Part shown: one piece after another, positions 17,903 to 25,992 of the stretch
Layout: every line of letters starts with the position of its first letter
How positions within the stretch are numbered: the stretch's first letter is position 1
Source: Psychroserpens damuponensis
GTDB taxonomy: Bacteria > Bacteroidota > Bacteroidia > Flavobacteriales > Flavobacteriaceae
DNA length: 64,000 nt
Assembly: GCF_000826655.1 (NCBI RefSeq)
Contig: NZ_JXJO01000019.1
Span: 124,001-188,000, forward strand
Direction of reading: 5' to 3'
Program-made: the position numbers and the translations under genes
Notes under the pieces: generated by a model
The model's input: only the letters and a program-made list of their open reading frames with translations
Told to the model about the DNA's origin: nothing
Database searches by the model: none

Positions 17903-19264
17903 ATGATTACATTTAACGACTTTATTACTAATGAACACGATTTAGAACACGATTCGGAACACGATTTGGCACACAAAAAAGATTTTTCACCTCCTAAAAT
18001 TTACAACGCGAATGGCGATTTAACTAAGCGTTGGTATGTTTATTTTTCTTATCGCGATCCTAAAAGCGGCAAACTTGTTCGTCAAAAAAATATTTATGGA
18101 ACGGCTAATTCCTTTAAAACAAAGGAAGATCGACTTGCTTTGCTCTCTCGTTATAGGAGACGATTATTAAAATTACTTCAGCAAGGTTTTAATCCAACTA
18201 TTGATAATACTGAATATTATCATTTTCAGTTAAATGAAAAGAAAAAAGCTGATACTTTGAACACGAAAGTGAACACAGCTCCAAAAAAGCCAGAAAAACA
18301 ACTAGAAAAGCGACTAGAAGAGCAACCAGAGACAACCGTTACTAGTGTTGAAGAAGTAGGCATGCCAACGAGAGAAGCTCTTGATTATAGTTTAAAAATT
18401 AAAGAAAAACAGATAAGTAGTAGATCATTGAAAGATTATGAGTACTCAACAAATAGTTTAGTAAAGTGGTTAGCAGACCATAGACCAAAAATTAAAACGA
18501 TACAACAGGTTGATAAAAAAGCTATGTTAGATTATTTAAATGCTGTTTTAATAAGATCGAGTGCTAGAAATCGAAATAATTACCGACTCAACCTGAGTAG
18601 CCTTTTTCAAACCTTAGAAGATAATGAAGTCATTAATTCTAATCCTGTTAAAAAGATTCCTGCGTTACGTAGTATTCCGAAGAGAAATAAATCATACACT
18701 AGTGAAGAGCATATCAAAATATTTAATTACTTAAAAAGTGAAGATCCTATCCTACTACTCTACATAAAATTTATAAGCTATAATTTATTACGACCTGTAG
18801 AAGTATGTAGGTTGAGAGTTAAAGATGTTAATATTAAGGACAAAACATTACAGTTTAAAGCAAAGAATAGTCCGTTGAAGATAAAACTCATTCCTAAAAT
18901 CATATTAGATGAGTTGCCAGATTTATCGAAATTAAAACCAGATGCATTTTTATTTACTCCAATAAAAATTGGTGGAGAATGGGACACTACAGATATTAAT
19001 AAAAGTAATTATTTCTCTAAACGTTTTAAAACTGTTGTGAAGGATCACTTTAAATTAGATAAAGATCAAACCTTATATAGTTTTAGACATACTTTCATTA
19101 CAATCTTATACCAATCTCTTGTAAAAAACTCAACACCTCATGCTGCGAAAAGTGAATTGATGGGAATTACTGGACATTCTACAATGACTGCATTAGAAAA
19201 GTATTTAAGAGATATTGACGCTGTTTTACCTAAGGATTATTCTAAACATTTGAATCATGACTAA
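17903..19264 (+). CDS. Tyrosine recombinase / site-specific integrase
   Basis: 453 residues. An N-terminal arm-binding-like region (WYVYFSYRDPKSGKLVRQKN, about 35-60), a SAM-like core-binding domain (about 160-260) and the catalytic domain (from about 270). Catalytic residues: Arg in LLRPVEVCRLR, R/H in YSFRHTF, His in TGHSTM and the nucleophile Tyr in ALEKYLRDI. The N-terminal EHDLEHDSEHDLAHKK run is the translation of DNA iterons. It starts at the T-run of a terminator and its last 8 bases overlap the next gene. It should integrate and excise the island at the tRNA. Confidence 0.93.
   Translation: MITFNDFITNEHDLEHDSEHDLAHKKDFSPPKIYNANGDLTKRWYVYFSYRDPKSGKLVRQKNIYGTANSFKTKEDRLALLSRYRRRLLKLLQQGFNPTIDNTEYYHFQLNEKKKADTLNTKVNTAPKKPEKQLEKRLEEQPETTVTSVEEVGMPTREALDYSLKIKEKQISSRSLKDYEYSTNSLVKWLADHRPKIKTIQQVDKKAMLDYLNAVLIRSSARNRNNYRLNLSSLFQTLEDNEVINSNPVKKIPALRSIPKRNKSYTSEEHIKIFNYLKSEDPILLLYIKFISYNLLRPVEVCRLRVKDVNIKDKTLQFKAKNSPLKIKLIPKIILDELPDLSKLKPDAFLFTPIKIGGEWDTTDINKSNYFSKRFKTVVKDHFKLDKDQTLYSFRHTFITILYQSLVKNSTPHAAKSELMGITGHSTMTALEKYLRDIDAVLPKDYSKHLNHD
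17933..17980 (+). repeat. 12-base iterons, left cluster (inside integrase 5' end)
   Basis: Four units in phase: GAACACGATTTA, GAACACGATTCG, GAACACGATTTG and degenerate GCACACAAAAAA. The same units recur at 18259-18282, 46137-46148 and 51574-51621. Their position near both ends suits arm-type sites for the recombinase. Confidence 0.75.
18259..18282 (+). repeat. 12-base iterons, second left cluster
   Basis: GAACACGAAAGT followed by GAACACAGCTCC, in the integrase coding region. The first resembles GAACACGAAACT and the second GAACACAGCGAA, the outer units of the right-end cluster. Confidence 0.65.
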
Positions 19265-19940
19265 TATCTCTCAAATTATTGTTAAGAATCTAACAAAATG
19301 CTATATATTTTATTTGCCTAGGACTATACAGCCTACGGTTGAAGGTTCTTATTTAAAAAATATTATACCTGATGAGGGTTACGATTCAATTCTATTTTAT
19401 GATAACCAAGGAAAATCAATGACCTCTGGTATTGAAGACATCATCTTAATCAATATTTTAGGTAAAGAGCGTATTTTGAAAATGAATTTAGTCACATTAT
19501 TAGAAGCACAATCTTCGATTAGTAAGGCTGCTTTTAATATCATTTTAGAAGACTATCAAAATCAAATAGAATTGCATAAAAATGCGACCTCTTGGATGTA
19601 TGAGAATATCAAGGTTGTTTTTCCAAATATTGAGGATGTATTTATTAGCGCATTTAAAATTCAAGCCAATCATTTTAATGTCCATTGCTCTCAAATACAT
19701 GAACATTTTCGCTTTATCAAACAGGAAGATAAAGTTTTAAAACATTTAAAGTCTACATCATTTAGTTCGGAAGTTAAGTCGGTAAAACTAGATCAATTAC
19801 AATTTCAAAAACCACAGAACCCAACTTCAACTTCAATTTCAACTTCAACTCCTATTTCAATTCCGAAGAAAAAAAGAGTGATTACTGATGAAGAAATAGA
19901 TGCGTTTTTGTTGGAATCAGTTTTTAGTGTCAAATTGTAA
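19257..19940 (+). CDS. Hypothetical protein coupled to the integrase
   Basis: 227 residues overlapping the integrase by eight bases, so translationally coupled. No domain recognised. The first 170 residues look alpha/beta; a Ser/Thr/Pro-rich linker (about 190-210) precedes a basic PKKKRV and a short acidic tail. Position suggests a helper of integration or excision or a directionality factor, but it is larger than a typical Xis and has no clear HTH. Confidence 0.75.
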   Translation: MTNISQIIVKNLTKCYIFYLPRTIQPTVEGSYLKNIIPDEGYDSILFYDNQGKSMTSGIEDIILINILGKERILKMNLVTLLEAQSSISKAAFNIILEDYQNQIELHKNATSWMYENIKVVFPNIEDVFISAFKIQANHFNVHCSQIHEHFRFIKQEDKVLKHLKSTSFSSEVKSVKLDQLQFQKPQNPTSTSISTSTPISIPKKKRVITDEEIDAFLLESVFSVKL

Positions 19941-20028
19941 ATTATATAGCATAATAGTGTTGCTAATTGTTGTAATTTGAAGTAAAATGATTAATTTAGC
20001 ATAAAACAAACGTTTATTTTACGCAAAA

Positions 20029-20463
20029 ATGGAAGACACAAAATTTTACACTTGTGCGTATTGTTATAAGGAATTTGAGCCAAAACGACGTCGTGTACAG
20101 AAATATTGTAGCGATACTTGTAGATCTAAAGCCTATCATTCTCGTAAAACAAAAGTGCAATCTCCAGATTCTAAATCGGCAGAACTCACTGTTCCAAATG
20201 ATATCCCTACTCCGAAAAGAGAAAACATGTCTATGGCTGGTGTTGGAAATGCTGCTGCCGGAACTTTGGCTGCAAACGCCATAAAATCACTCTTGACTAA
20301 AGAGTCTAATAAACCTGCAACAAAGGGTGATTTAACTCAACTATTAGAAAAACTGAATAACAGGTATCATTTGGTAACTAATATGCAACCTAATTTTAGA
20401 GGTGAATATCCGTATTATGATTTGGTGGATGGTGTTTTGGTTTATTTGAGAGTTAATTCTTGA
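20029..20463 (+). CDS. Small zinc-finger protein, hypothetical
   Basis: 144 residues. An N-terminal zinc-ribbon-like motif CxYCxKxF...YCSDTCRSKAYHSRK (Cys at about 9, 12, 27 and 31) resembles the short treble-clef fingers of mobile-element proteins. An Ala/Gly-rich segment (VGNAAAGTLAANAI, about 72-86) and an acidic helical part follow. Same strand as the integrase with an 88-base gap. Likely nucleic-acid or protein binding; function unknown. Confidence 0.75.
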   Translation: MEDTKFYTCAYCYKEFEPKRRRVQKYCSDTCRSKAYHSRKTKVQSPDSKSAELTVPNDIPTPKRENMSMAGVGNAAAGTLAANAIKSLLTKESNKPATKGDLTQLLEKLNNRYHLVTNMQPNFRGEYPYYDLVDGVLVYLRVNS

Positions 20464-20481
20464 ATAAAAACATCAATACTT

Positions 20482-20841
20482 TTAATTAATCACTTCATTC
20501 TGCGTCCCGATTCTAAAACAGGTCTCTTCACCTAGATATTGCGGATTACCATGCTTCTCTGACCAAAAGCCTTCTAAGATATCTTGAGATATACATTTAT
20601 AAACAACAACACCTTTGAAAACGGCATCGTTATCTCCTACATAATTAAAATTAATGACTAATATATTGTTTTTGAAAAAACCGTTTCCAAATTGTATTTG
20701 ACTGTTGTTAATGAGCCATTCTGCATTGACACGAAGGTTTTCGTCTAGGCTCAAGGTTAGTGTTCCTTTGTAGGTAGATGATTCTTCGTTTTGGTTAATT
20801 CCTTTGATGTTGTAGGTTCCTGGGAGTTGGGTTATTTGCAT
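20482..20841 (-). CDS. Hypothetical beta-rich protein
   Basis: 119 residues that look like a small beta-barrel or lipocalin-like fold: a GTYNIKG start, repeated strands, and a final GFWSEKHGNPQYLGEETCFRI. No signal peptide, no catalytic motif. It converges on the zinc-finger gene with an 18-base gap. Function unknown. Confidence 0.65.
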   Translation of the reverse strand: MQITQLPGTYNIKGINQNEESSTYKGTLTLSLDENLRVNAEWLINNSQIQFGNGFFKNNILVINFNYVGDNDAVFKGVVVYKCISQDILEGFWSEKHGNPQYLGEETCFRIGTQNEVIN

Positions 20842-20875
20842 TTGTTCTGTCGCTTTTATATCCTCAATAAGTCAT

Positions 20876-21517
20876 TTAATGTATTATTTCTATTATCTCA
20901 ACTAATTCAACATATTTTTCAGGCATACCAATTTCTTCGAAATAATTTTCTACTAAATATGGTGGAAATCCTCTAATTTCGGAATACGTCAAATTTGATA
21001 TTTTTAAAAACTCTTGAAGCTGAGGAATATGCTTTATCTGATAACTTAATTTCTTATGGTGCATTCCTGGCAACATTGCAATATGCTTTTGTTTTATTGG
21101 ATGTAATATTTGCCATTTCTTATCTGTCCATTTATCCATAGCTATTATCACATCTCCCATTGTTGGGTATTTAGGTAAGTTTAGAAACTTTTGATATTTA
21201 TTTTTAAATGTATTTCTACTGGTACCAAAAAATTTATAGACTAATTCATTATCAATTATATCTGGAATATACTCATCCAATTTATTTGAAATCTCTTCAA
21301 TAGTAATTGTTTTATGAGGTCTGTCAGGAGAAATATCTAACCAATTGGACTTATACATTGCATAGATTAATGCGTTTCGTGTAGAATTAAACTTATCTCC
21401 AAATACACCTCCACAAATGAAAACCGAAAGCATTTGCCCTCGGTTTTTCCAACGATGTCCAGGCTGCATTAAAACCTGCTCAAATTCTACTATTGTAAGT
21501 TGATTCCTTTTTGGCAC
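20876..21517 (-). CDS. Hypothetical protein downstream of an SMP-like small gene
   Basis: About 213 residues from a GTG at 21517, four bases after the stop of the preceding small gene; the frame stays open to 21616, where it overlaps that gene, and an ATG lies at 21466. The protein is helical with GHRWKNRGQMLSVFICGGVFGD near the start and a TSRNTFKNKYQKF segment that could be a DNA-binding helix. No known domain. With the upstream gene it forms a two-gene unit beside hsdR. Confidence 0.6.
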   Translation of the reverse strand: MPKRNQLTIVEFEQVLMQPGHRWKNRGQMLSVFICGGVFGDKFNSTRNALIYAMYKSNWLDISPDRPHKTITIEEISNKLDEYIPDIIDNELVYKFFGTSRNTFKNKYQKFLNLPKYPTMGDVIIAMDKWTDKKWQILHPIKQKHIAMLPGMHHKKLSYQIKHIPQLQEFLKISNLTYSEIRGFPPYLVENYFEEIGMPEKYVELVEIIEIIH

Positions 21518-21521
21518 TACT

Positions 21522-21662
21522 TTATTTAGTTTTAGAATTTCTTGCCGCAGCACTTGTTGCTCTGGCTGCAAATGAACCCTTAGAAACTGATCCGTTCCCT
21601 GATTTTGCCGTTGCACTTGTAATTCTTGAGGCAGCGCTTGTTGTCATTTTTGATTTACTCAT
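21522..21662 (-). CDS. Small Ser/Ala/Thr-rich protein (seed-maturation-protein-like)
   Basis: 46 residues from the ATG at 21662 (an upstream ATG at 21716 gives an unlikely 18-residue extension). The sequence starts MSKSKMTTSAASRITSA and continues with SVSKGSFAARATSAAARN, a pattern reminiscent of plant SMP-type repeats and of small proteins I associate with bacterial genomic islands. The overlapping frame on the same strand is less protein-like. Function unknown. Confidence 0.6.
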   Translation of the reverse strand: MSKSKMTTSAASRITSATAKSGNGSVSKGSFAARATSAAARNSKTK

Positions 21663-21794
21663 TTTATTATAATTTAAAAGTTTATAAGGCAAATTTATAT
21701 TAGTTAAATTATACATTTCTAGATATTGACGTTTTGTAAGATATTTAGAACTTTTACAATGTAATTTGTATGAAAACTATCCTTTATTCTTGAC

Positions 21795-24700
21795 TTATTT
21801 ATACTTCTTAAAATTCTCTGCCTGTTCAAAAATTTCTTTAAAAACCTCATCTTTTGTAATTGGAGGATACCCATTTTCTGCTAGCAGAATTATTAAGTCT
21901 ACTTTTAGTTCTGCCTTGATATCATCCCGTTGGTTCCAGTCTGTGTATTTTGTTTTATCATCTACTACTTTTTTCACTTCTTTAGCCAAGTGAATTAATT
22001 TTTCTTCTGGATAATCAAAATCATATTTATGCGCAATGGCTTTTAGTATATCATAGAATGCTTTTTCTTCAAAGTTAATACCCATATCTTGAAATGATTC
22101 TTTTTCTTTTCTCATTTCATGATACAAGTCTATAATCTCGTCTGTAAAATCTTCAAGCACGTTACTTTGCAATATATCCTGCTCACTGCGCTCATTATAT
22201 TTATCGACTATACTTTTAAACTTTTTAGAGAAGTCAACCCCTTGCATTTTATTGGTTTTCTTTAGCGCATCAATAGCTTTTAATAATAACTGTTGTAGTA
22301 ATTTAATTTTGGTGTTTGGCAGTTTAATTTTTTCAATTTTTGCCAAATAGGCTTCATCAAAAATATCTATTTCTGTTTGTTGGTCATCGCCCAATTTAAA
22401 AATCTCTTCTACACCATCGCTTAACAAGGCTTCTTTAATCATTTCACGCACTCTTGCGTTCATTTGTGCTGTATCTGGCGCATTACCTTTTGTAAGTTTA
22501 AAAACGATAGAACGAATGGCTAAATAAAAGTGAATATGGTCTTTTTGAAGCTCTGTAAATGCATTGGCACCACAACAAATATCATAAGCTGCTTTTAAGC
22601 GTTTTACAATATTCATAAAACGTGTTTCTATATTTTTTGTACGCTGTACAAACTCTGCTCCTTTATTTAAGCACTCTAATTGTTTACTGCCTTCTCCTGA
22701 AAAATAATTGGTAGCATCAAATTTATGAAACAATCTAGCCAGCAAATCTAATTGGTCTTTAACCACTACAATGGAAGTTTGAATGTCTTCAAAATTCTGG
22801 CCATCTACAGCAGAATACTGCTTTAAGGCTAGATTCATTTGTTTTTTAAAGCCAATATAATCTACTACCAAACCTTTAGATTTAGACTTATACTTTCTGT
22901 TGACTCTAGAAATGGTTTGTATTAAATTATGTTGTTGTATGGGTTTGTCAATATACATGGTATCTAAAAATGGCACATCAAAACCAGTTAACCACATATC
23001 TACCACAATAGCAATTTTAAAATTAGACTTTTCGCTTTTAAATTGTCTATCTAATTCTTTTCTATCGTCTTTTGTACCCAGTAAATCGTACATTTCTTTT
23101 GGGTCGTCTTTACCACGCGTCATTATCATTTTAATGCGCTCCATAGGTTTTATCTCCTTTTTCTCTTTTTCGGTAAGTGTGGAGCCCTCTTCAAACGCTT
23201 TTACTTCTGCCCATTCTGGACGTAAAGCAATAATTTCTTTATATAAATGAAATGCTATGGGTCTAGAGCTACACACAAACAAGGATTTCCCTTTTAGGGT
23301 TGCGCCTTCTGTTATTCTGGTTTCATAATGTTTTACAAAATCTTCTGCAACTGCTTTTAAACGATCTGGATCGCCAATAATAGCGTTCATGTTAGCAGAC
23401 GCTTTTTTACTTTCTTCTATTTGATAATCATTAGCACCTTCCTCTGCGCACAATCTATAATACTCTTCTATTTCGTATAATTTCTTATTCTCTAATAACA
23501 CTTTAGCAGCTCTACCTTCATACACAATACGAACCGTAATTTCATCTTTTTCAGATTCTGTCATGGTGTAAGAATCGATGATATCTCCAAACACATTTAA
23601 TGTAGCATCAATTGGTGTACCTGTAAAACCAACATAAGTTGCATTTGGTAAGGAATCGTGCAAATATTTTGCAAAACCGTAGGTCTTTTTTACACCATCT
23701 TCGGTTACTGTAACTTTTTGGTCTAGGTTTATTTGGCTACGGTGTGCTTCGTCTGAAATACAAATAACATTTGTTCTATCGGTTAGTACATCTAAGTCTT
23801 CTGTAAATTTGTGTATGGTAGTTAAAAATACGCCACCACTTTTACGGTTTTGAAGCAATTCTTTTAATTCGCTTCTGCTTTGTACTCTAATAATATTATT
23901 ATCGCCAACATATTCTTTAGCATTCGTAAATTGCCCTGATAACTGGTCGTCTAAATCTGTACGGTCTGTAATAATTATAAGTGTTGGGCTTTTAAAATGT
24001 GGACTTCTCATTAAAAGTCTTGACAAAAACAACATGGTGTAACTTTTACCACAACCTGTAGCACCAAAGTAAGTACCTCCTTTACCATCTCCTTTTGGTT
24101 TTTGGTGTTGCTTTATATTTTCTAACAACTTTGTTGCTGCATAGTATTGCGGATAACGACAAACAATTTTTAACTCGTGTTTGTTAGAATCTGGAAAGTA
24201 TATAAAGTTATGTATTACCTCACGAAGTCTGTTTTTATTAAACAAACCTTGTATCATGGTGTACATACTATTTATACCATCTACTTCCTTGTCTACACCC
24301 AATACTTTACGCCATGCATAATAAAACTCGTAGTTAGAAAAAAACGAGCCCATTTTACTGTTAACACCATCACTAATCACGCAAAATGCATTGTATTTAA
24401 AAAGCTCTGGAATATCGCGTCTGTACCGTGTGGTTAATTGCACATAGGCATCATGTATGGTTGTATTTTCACGTATTGCTGTTTTAAACTCAAAGACTAC
24501 TAAAGGTAAACCATTTATGTACAAAATACCATCTGGAATACGCTTTTCGTACCCATAAATTTCTAATTGGTTTACTATTTTGTAAGTGTTGTTATCTAAC
24601 TTGGAATAATCTACAAGATGAATATATAAGTCTTTTTTAGAACGGTCTTCTCGCTCTAACTGAAAGCCATTACATACCAATTTCATGATTTGTTTGTTAG

Positions 24701-24935
24701 ATTCATATAGATCAGAAGCACTAAAAACTTCTAACTTTCTAATGATACTTTGTATCTCATTATCGGTTAGGTTATCGCTTTCATATTGGCTTTGTAAATA
24801 GTTCTTTATATCGGCTTTTATAAGTACTTCACTATCACCACGAACAATGGTATTTCCTAACACATGAGGAATCCTTTCGTTACCTAATAACTCTATAAAA
24901 ACGTTTTCTAATTGTGCTTCTGTGAATTTGCTCAT
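21795..24935 (-). CDS. hsdR: Type I restriction endonuclease subunit R
   Basis: 1046 residues, normal HsdR size. The N-terminal nuclease domain has the PD-(D/E)XK core (PDGILYINGLPLVVFEFKT, about 133-151). The SF2 translocase follows with Walker A GATGCGKS (about 291-298), DEAH near 393 and the VGFTGTP block; the C-terminal helical part binds HsdM. It cuts unmodified DNA after ATP-driven translocation. It is the last gene of an eight-gene operon, separated from hsdM/hsdS by about 6.4 kb of accessory genes. Confidence 0.96.
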   Translation of the reverse strand: MSKFTEAQLENVFIELLGNERIPHVLGNTIVRGDSEVLIKADIKNYLQSQYESDNLTDNEIQSIIRKLEVFSASDLYESNKQIMKLVCNGFQLEREDRSKKDLYIHLVDYSKLDNNTYKIVNQLEIYGYEKRIPDGILYINGLPLVVFEFKTAIRENTTIHDAYVQLTTRYRRDIPELFKYNAFCVISDGVNSKMGSFFSNYEFYYAWRKVLGVDKEVDGINSMYTMIQGLFNKNRLREVIHNFIYFPDSNKHELKIVCRYPQYYAATKLLENIKQHQKPKGDGKGGTYFGATGCGKSYTMLFLSRLLMRSPHFKSPTLIIITDRTDLDDQLSGQFTNAKEYVGDNNIIRVQSRSELKELLQNRKSGGVFLTTIHKFTEDLDVLTDRTNVICISDEAHRSQINLDQKVTVTEDGVKKTYGFAKYLHDSLPNATYVGFTGTPIDATLNVFGDIIDSYTMTESEKDEITVRIVYEGRAAKVLLENKKLYEIEEYYRLCAEEGANDYQIEESKKASANMNAIIGDPDRLKAVAEDFVKHYETRITEGATLKGKSLFVCSSRPIAFHLYKEIIALRPEWAEVKAFEEGSTLTEKEKKEIKPMERIKMIMTRGKDDPKEMYDLLGTKDDRKELDRQFKSEKSNFKIAIVVDMWLTGFDVPFLDTMYIDKPIQQHNLIQTISRVNRKYKSKSKGLVVDYIGFKKQMNLALKQYSAVDGQNFEDIQTSIVVVKDQLDLLARLFHKFDATNYFSGEGSKQLECLNKGAEFVQRTKNIETRFMNIVKRLKAAYDICCGANAFTELQKDHIHFYLAIRSIVFKLTKGNAPDTAQMNARVREMIKEALLSDGVEEIFKLGDDQQTEIDIFDEAYLAKIEKIKLPNTKIKLLQQLLLKAIDALKKTNKMQGVDFSKKFKSIVDKYNERSEQDILQSNVLEDFTDEIIDLYHEMRKEKESFQDMGINFEEKAFYDILKAIAHKYDFDYPEEKLIHLAKEVKKVVDDKTKYTDWNQRDDIKAELKVDLIILLAENGYPPITKDEVFKEIFEQAENFKKYK

Positions 24936-24951
24936 TTTAACTATAACTAAC

Positions 24952-25974
24952 TTAGTTCTCTAAATATAACTCTTTTGTAGAAGTTATATGAGGCTCTTTA
25001 ATTTCTCTAAAATCTATTTCTTGTTCTAACACAATTGCTGCTATGCTTATTAAGACATTTATTCCATGTGTGCTATCTGGGTTTTTAATTCCTAAATACA
25101 TCTGCTCAGACCAAGAACTTCCAACCTCAACATTTGCTGCTATAATATTTTCTCTTGTACCAATAGGAAAATGCCTAAAAGCTCCTTTATTTAAAAAAAT
25201 ACTATTATTAGTATGATCTAATAAATACACATCACAATAATTTGCTCCTGGAGGATTACCCAATTGTTCAATTGCAAATCCTAAAGTTCCAGTTTCATCA
25301 ATTAATTTACTTAAATCTGCAACTAAATTAATTTGACTCGATGTACTTTCTACTTTTGTATTATCTCTAAAAGAAGATACTGTATAATACCATTTTAAAG
25401 TATTAATAGGTAAATTAAAAGGTAAAACTACTCTAGATTTTCCGCCTTTAAACATGGCATTAGAACCACTATTCACATAGAAATGTTGGTTTGTATGAAT
25501 ATCTTTCACCTTGTAAGCTTCGCTTTTAACAAAGCGTTCTTGTCTTGTTGTATAAGTCGTATCTGTTAATGTACGTTCTTTAACTGTTGTATTAAATGAA
25601 ATTAAACCTTCCGTTGCAGGAATTCTATCTATTTTAAATTTACAAATACGTCTTGCTAATGACGAGTTTTCAAAATTAAAAATATAGATCCCTGTTTGCT
25701 TTATGGTTATCTCTTTTTCTTCTATTTTAATGATATTAAACTCTGAGTAAACTTTAGAGGCACGATACTCTAAAACTTCAAAGTTTTTTAACTTTTTCCC
25801 TCTTTCTTCGGAATAACTAATAATTATTTTATCTCCTTCTGCAAAACCATACATCATTTGATATGTTGACATGGCTGTCATTCTAAAATTTAAATCCACC
25901 ACATTTATGGGATTTGTTTCTGCTTTTAATTGGATTGAAAATGTAAGTAATAATAGTAGGTAAATTTGTTTCAT
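24952..25974 (-). CDS. Secreted protein of unknown function inside the RM operon
   Basis: 340 residues with a clear Sec signal peptide (about 1-18, MKQIYLLLLLTFSIQLKAE). The N-terminal half is beta-rich and its TGIYIFNFENSS segment recalls GOLD/emp24-like beta-sandwiches, a weak resemblance. No catalytic motif. It lies 18 bases after the DUF262 gene and 16 before hsdR, so it is co-transcribed with cytoplasmic restriction genes, which is odd. The product should act in the periplasm or outside the cell. Confidence 0.8.
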   Translation of the reverse strand: MKQIYLLLLLTFSIQLKAETNPINVVDLNFRMTAMSTYQMMYGFAEGDKIIISYSEERGKKLKNFEVLEYRASKVYSEFNIIKIEEKEITIKQTGIYIFNFENSSLARRICKFKIDRIPATEGLISFNTTVKERTLTDTTYTTRQERFVKSEAYKVKDIHTNQHFYVNSGSNAMFKGGKSRVVLPFNLPINTLKWYYTVSSFRDNTKVESTSSQINLVADLSKLIDETGTLGFAIEQLGNPPGANYCDVYLLDHTNNSIFLNKGAFRHFPIGTRENIIAANVEVGSSWSEQMYLGIKNPDSTHGINVLISIAAIVLEQEIDFREIKEPHITSTKELYLEN

Positions 25975-25992
25975 CTTTTATATTTTAAAGCC

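Noticed and set aside
17933-17980. CRISPR-like array of GAACACGATT repeats
   Set aside because: Units are 12 bases in direct contact without spacers and lie in coding DNA; no cas genes. Better read as iterons.
19820-19870. Short tandem repeat of ACTTCAA/TTTCAA type
   Set aside because: It encodes a Ser/Thr linker in the 19257 gene; simple-sequence coding repeat, not a regulatory or mobile element.
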